DNA from: Solirubrobacteraceae bacterium | Lineage (GTDB): Bacteria > Actinomycetota > Thermoleophilia > Solirubrobacterales > Solirubrobacteraceae | NCBI GenBank assembly: GCA_019683665.1 | Contig: JADGIB010000255.1 | Span: forward strand, 1-5,322 | Direction: 5' to 3' | Length of the DNA stretch: 5,322 nt | Shown: positions 4,771 to 5,322 of the stretch, piece after piece | Layout of the letters: the number at the start of each line of letters is the position of its first letter | Position numbering within the stretch: position 1 is the first letter of the stretch | Notes under the pieces: generated by a model | Database searches by the model: none | Told to the model about the DNA's origin: nothing | Seen by the model: only the letters and a program-made list of their open reading frames with translations | Translations under genes and position numbers: made by a program

Positions 4771-4815
4771 GGCGGGACCATCTTCGACGCGCCCGGCCGG
4801 GAGCCTCCCCGCCGC

Positions 4816-5287
4816 TCAGCCGGCCAGCGCGCGTCCGAGGCGGTGGACGTCGCCGGCGCCCATGACGAGCAGGACGTCCCCGGCGCGCAGGCCGGGCGCG
4901 ACCGTCGCCTCGGCGTCGGCGAACGTCGGCGCGAAGGCCACGTGGGCGGGCGCGAGGTCGGCGATCGTCGCGCCGCTCACCCCCGGGAAGTCCTCGGCCC
5001 GCTCGCGCGCCGGGTAGACGTCGAGGACGGCGGCGCGGTCGGCGGCGGCGAGCGCGTCGGCGAACGCCTGCGCGAGCTCGCGCGTGCGCGAGTACAGGTG
5101 GGGCTGGAAGACGGCGACGACCCGCCCGGGCTCGCCGAGCGTGCGGGCGGCGGCGATCGTCGCCGCGACCTCGGTCGGGTGGTGGGCGTAGTCGTCGACG
5201 ACGAGCGCGCCCGACGGCGTGCGGCCCAGGCGCTCGAAGCGGCGCCCCGCCCCCGCGAACGACGCGATCGCGGCGACCGCGTCGTCC
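4816..5287 (-). CDS. murC: UDP-N-acetylmuramate--L-alanine ligase MurC (partial, 3' end)
   Basis: About 156 C-terminal residues of the cytoplasmic ATP-dependent ligase that adds L-Ala to UDP-MurNAc, the first step of the peptide stem. The frame reads AVAAIASFAGAGRRFERLG, then VVDDYAHHPTEVAATIAAA, the MurC hallmark at the start of the C-terminal Mur ligase domain. VFQPHLYSRTRELAQAFADA follows, then VLDVYPARE, and the ending LLVMGAGDVHRLGRALAG with a TGA at 4816-4818. The N-terminal UDP-binding and central ATP-binding domains are missing because the sequence stops. The frame stays open to 5322 only by chance, since the bases after 5287 are adapter; residues encoded there (FCIIDR-like) should not be counted. 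It is the first visible gene of the murC-ftsQ unit. Confidence 0.95.
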
Positions 5288-5322
5288 CTGTCTATTATAC
5301 AAAACTGACGCTGCCGACGATA
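5288..5322. other. Untrimmed Nextera transposase adapter at contig end
   Basis: Positions 5288-5320 match the reverse complement of the Nextera read-1 adapter (mosaic end plus tail) at 30 of 33 bases. The mosaic-end part reads CTGTCTATTATACAAAA where the adapter has CTGTCTCTTATACACAT, and the tail CTGACGCTGCCGACGA is exact. All three mismatches are to A. Two further bases (TA) close the window. The AT-rich stretch is unlike everything around it and breaks the conserved MurC sequence. Confidence 0.95.

Noticed and set aside
4792..4801. CCCGGCCGGG palindrome in the murC-ftsQ gap
   Set aside because: It is ten bases of pure G/C with no loop; such palindromes are common by chance at this composition, and murC-ftsQ look co-transcribed.
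3926..5302. 458-codon minus-strand open frame across ftsQ and murC
   Set aside because: It is a shadow frame: extremely Arg/Ala/Gly-rich, overlaps two recognised genes in another frame, and its start codon lies in adapter sequence.
5288..5322. Transposon end or AT-rich foreign insertion in murC
   Set aside because: The sequence is explained by the Nextera adapter, which includes the Tn5 mosaic end; it comes from library preparation.

Overview
The window is very GC-rich, densely packed bacterial DNA. It most likely comes from a high-GC actinomycete-type genome, plausibly the deep-branching class Thermoleophilia (Solirubrobacter/Conexibacter/Patulibacter relatives). The evidence is the murC-ftsQ-ftsZ order with no ftsA, the FtsZ start (SYLAVIKVVGVGGGG), the AGEGGGTGTG nucleotide loop and the PPFLR tail, strong G/C preference at third codon positions, and near absence of Shine-Dalgarno sequences. 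The class is inference; the broader actinobacterial placement is better supported.

Layout from left to right. Positions 1-181 are the upstream region of a manganese catalase gene (182-1120, +), with a good ribosome binding site and only a weak promoter candidate. Positions 1121-1286 are a short convergent intergenic region filled by two 67-bp direct repeats, each made of two hairpins, with a fifth hairpin between them. gcvH follows (1287-1673, -), encoding the lipoyl carrier of the glycine cleavage system. It diverges from a secreted serine beta-lactamase-like hydrolase gene (1672-2454, +); the two start codons share one CATG and overlap by 2 bp. A 48-codon gene candidate (2438-2584, -) overlaps the 3' end of the hydrolase gene tail to tail.

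The right half is the end of the division/cell-wall (dcw) cluster, all on the minus strand and transcribed right to left: murC (3' part only), ftsQ and ftsZ. MurC adds L-Ala to UDP-MurNAc, FtsQ is the membrane scaffold of the divisome, and FtsZ forms the Z ring. The 179-bp ftsQ-ftsZ gap holds a strong hairpin just past ftsQ, a perfect 14-bp palindrome, a TTGACT-18-TACCGT promoter, and a hairpin at the predicted 5' end of the ftsZ transcript. ftsZ therefore probably has its own promoter. No ylmE/yggS or sepF follows ftsZ; the dcw cluster stops there.

The last 35 bases (5288-5322) do not belong to the genome. Thirty of 33 bases match the reverse complement of the Illumina Nextera read-1 transposase adapter, so this is an untrimmed contig end, and murC is cut off by the assembly rather than by biology.

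I found no clear new multi-gene system. The items most worth following are the hairpin repeat array, the 48-aa ORF after ftsZ, the overlapping divergent starts of gcvH and the hydrolase gene, and the palindrome and leader hairpin upstream of ftsZ.
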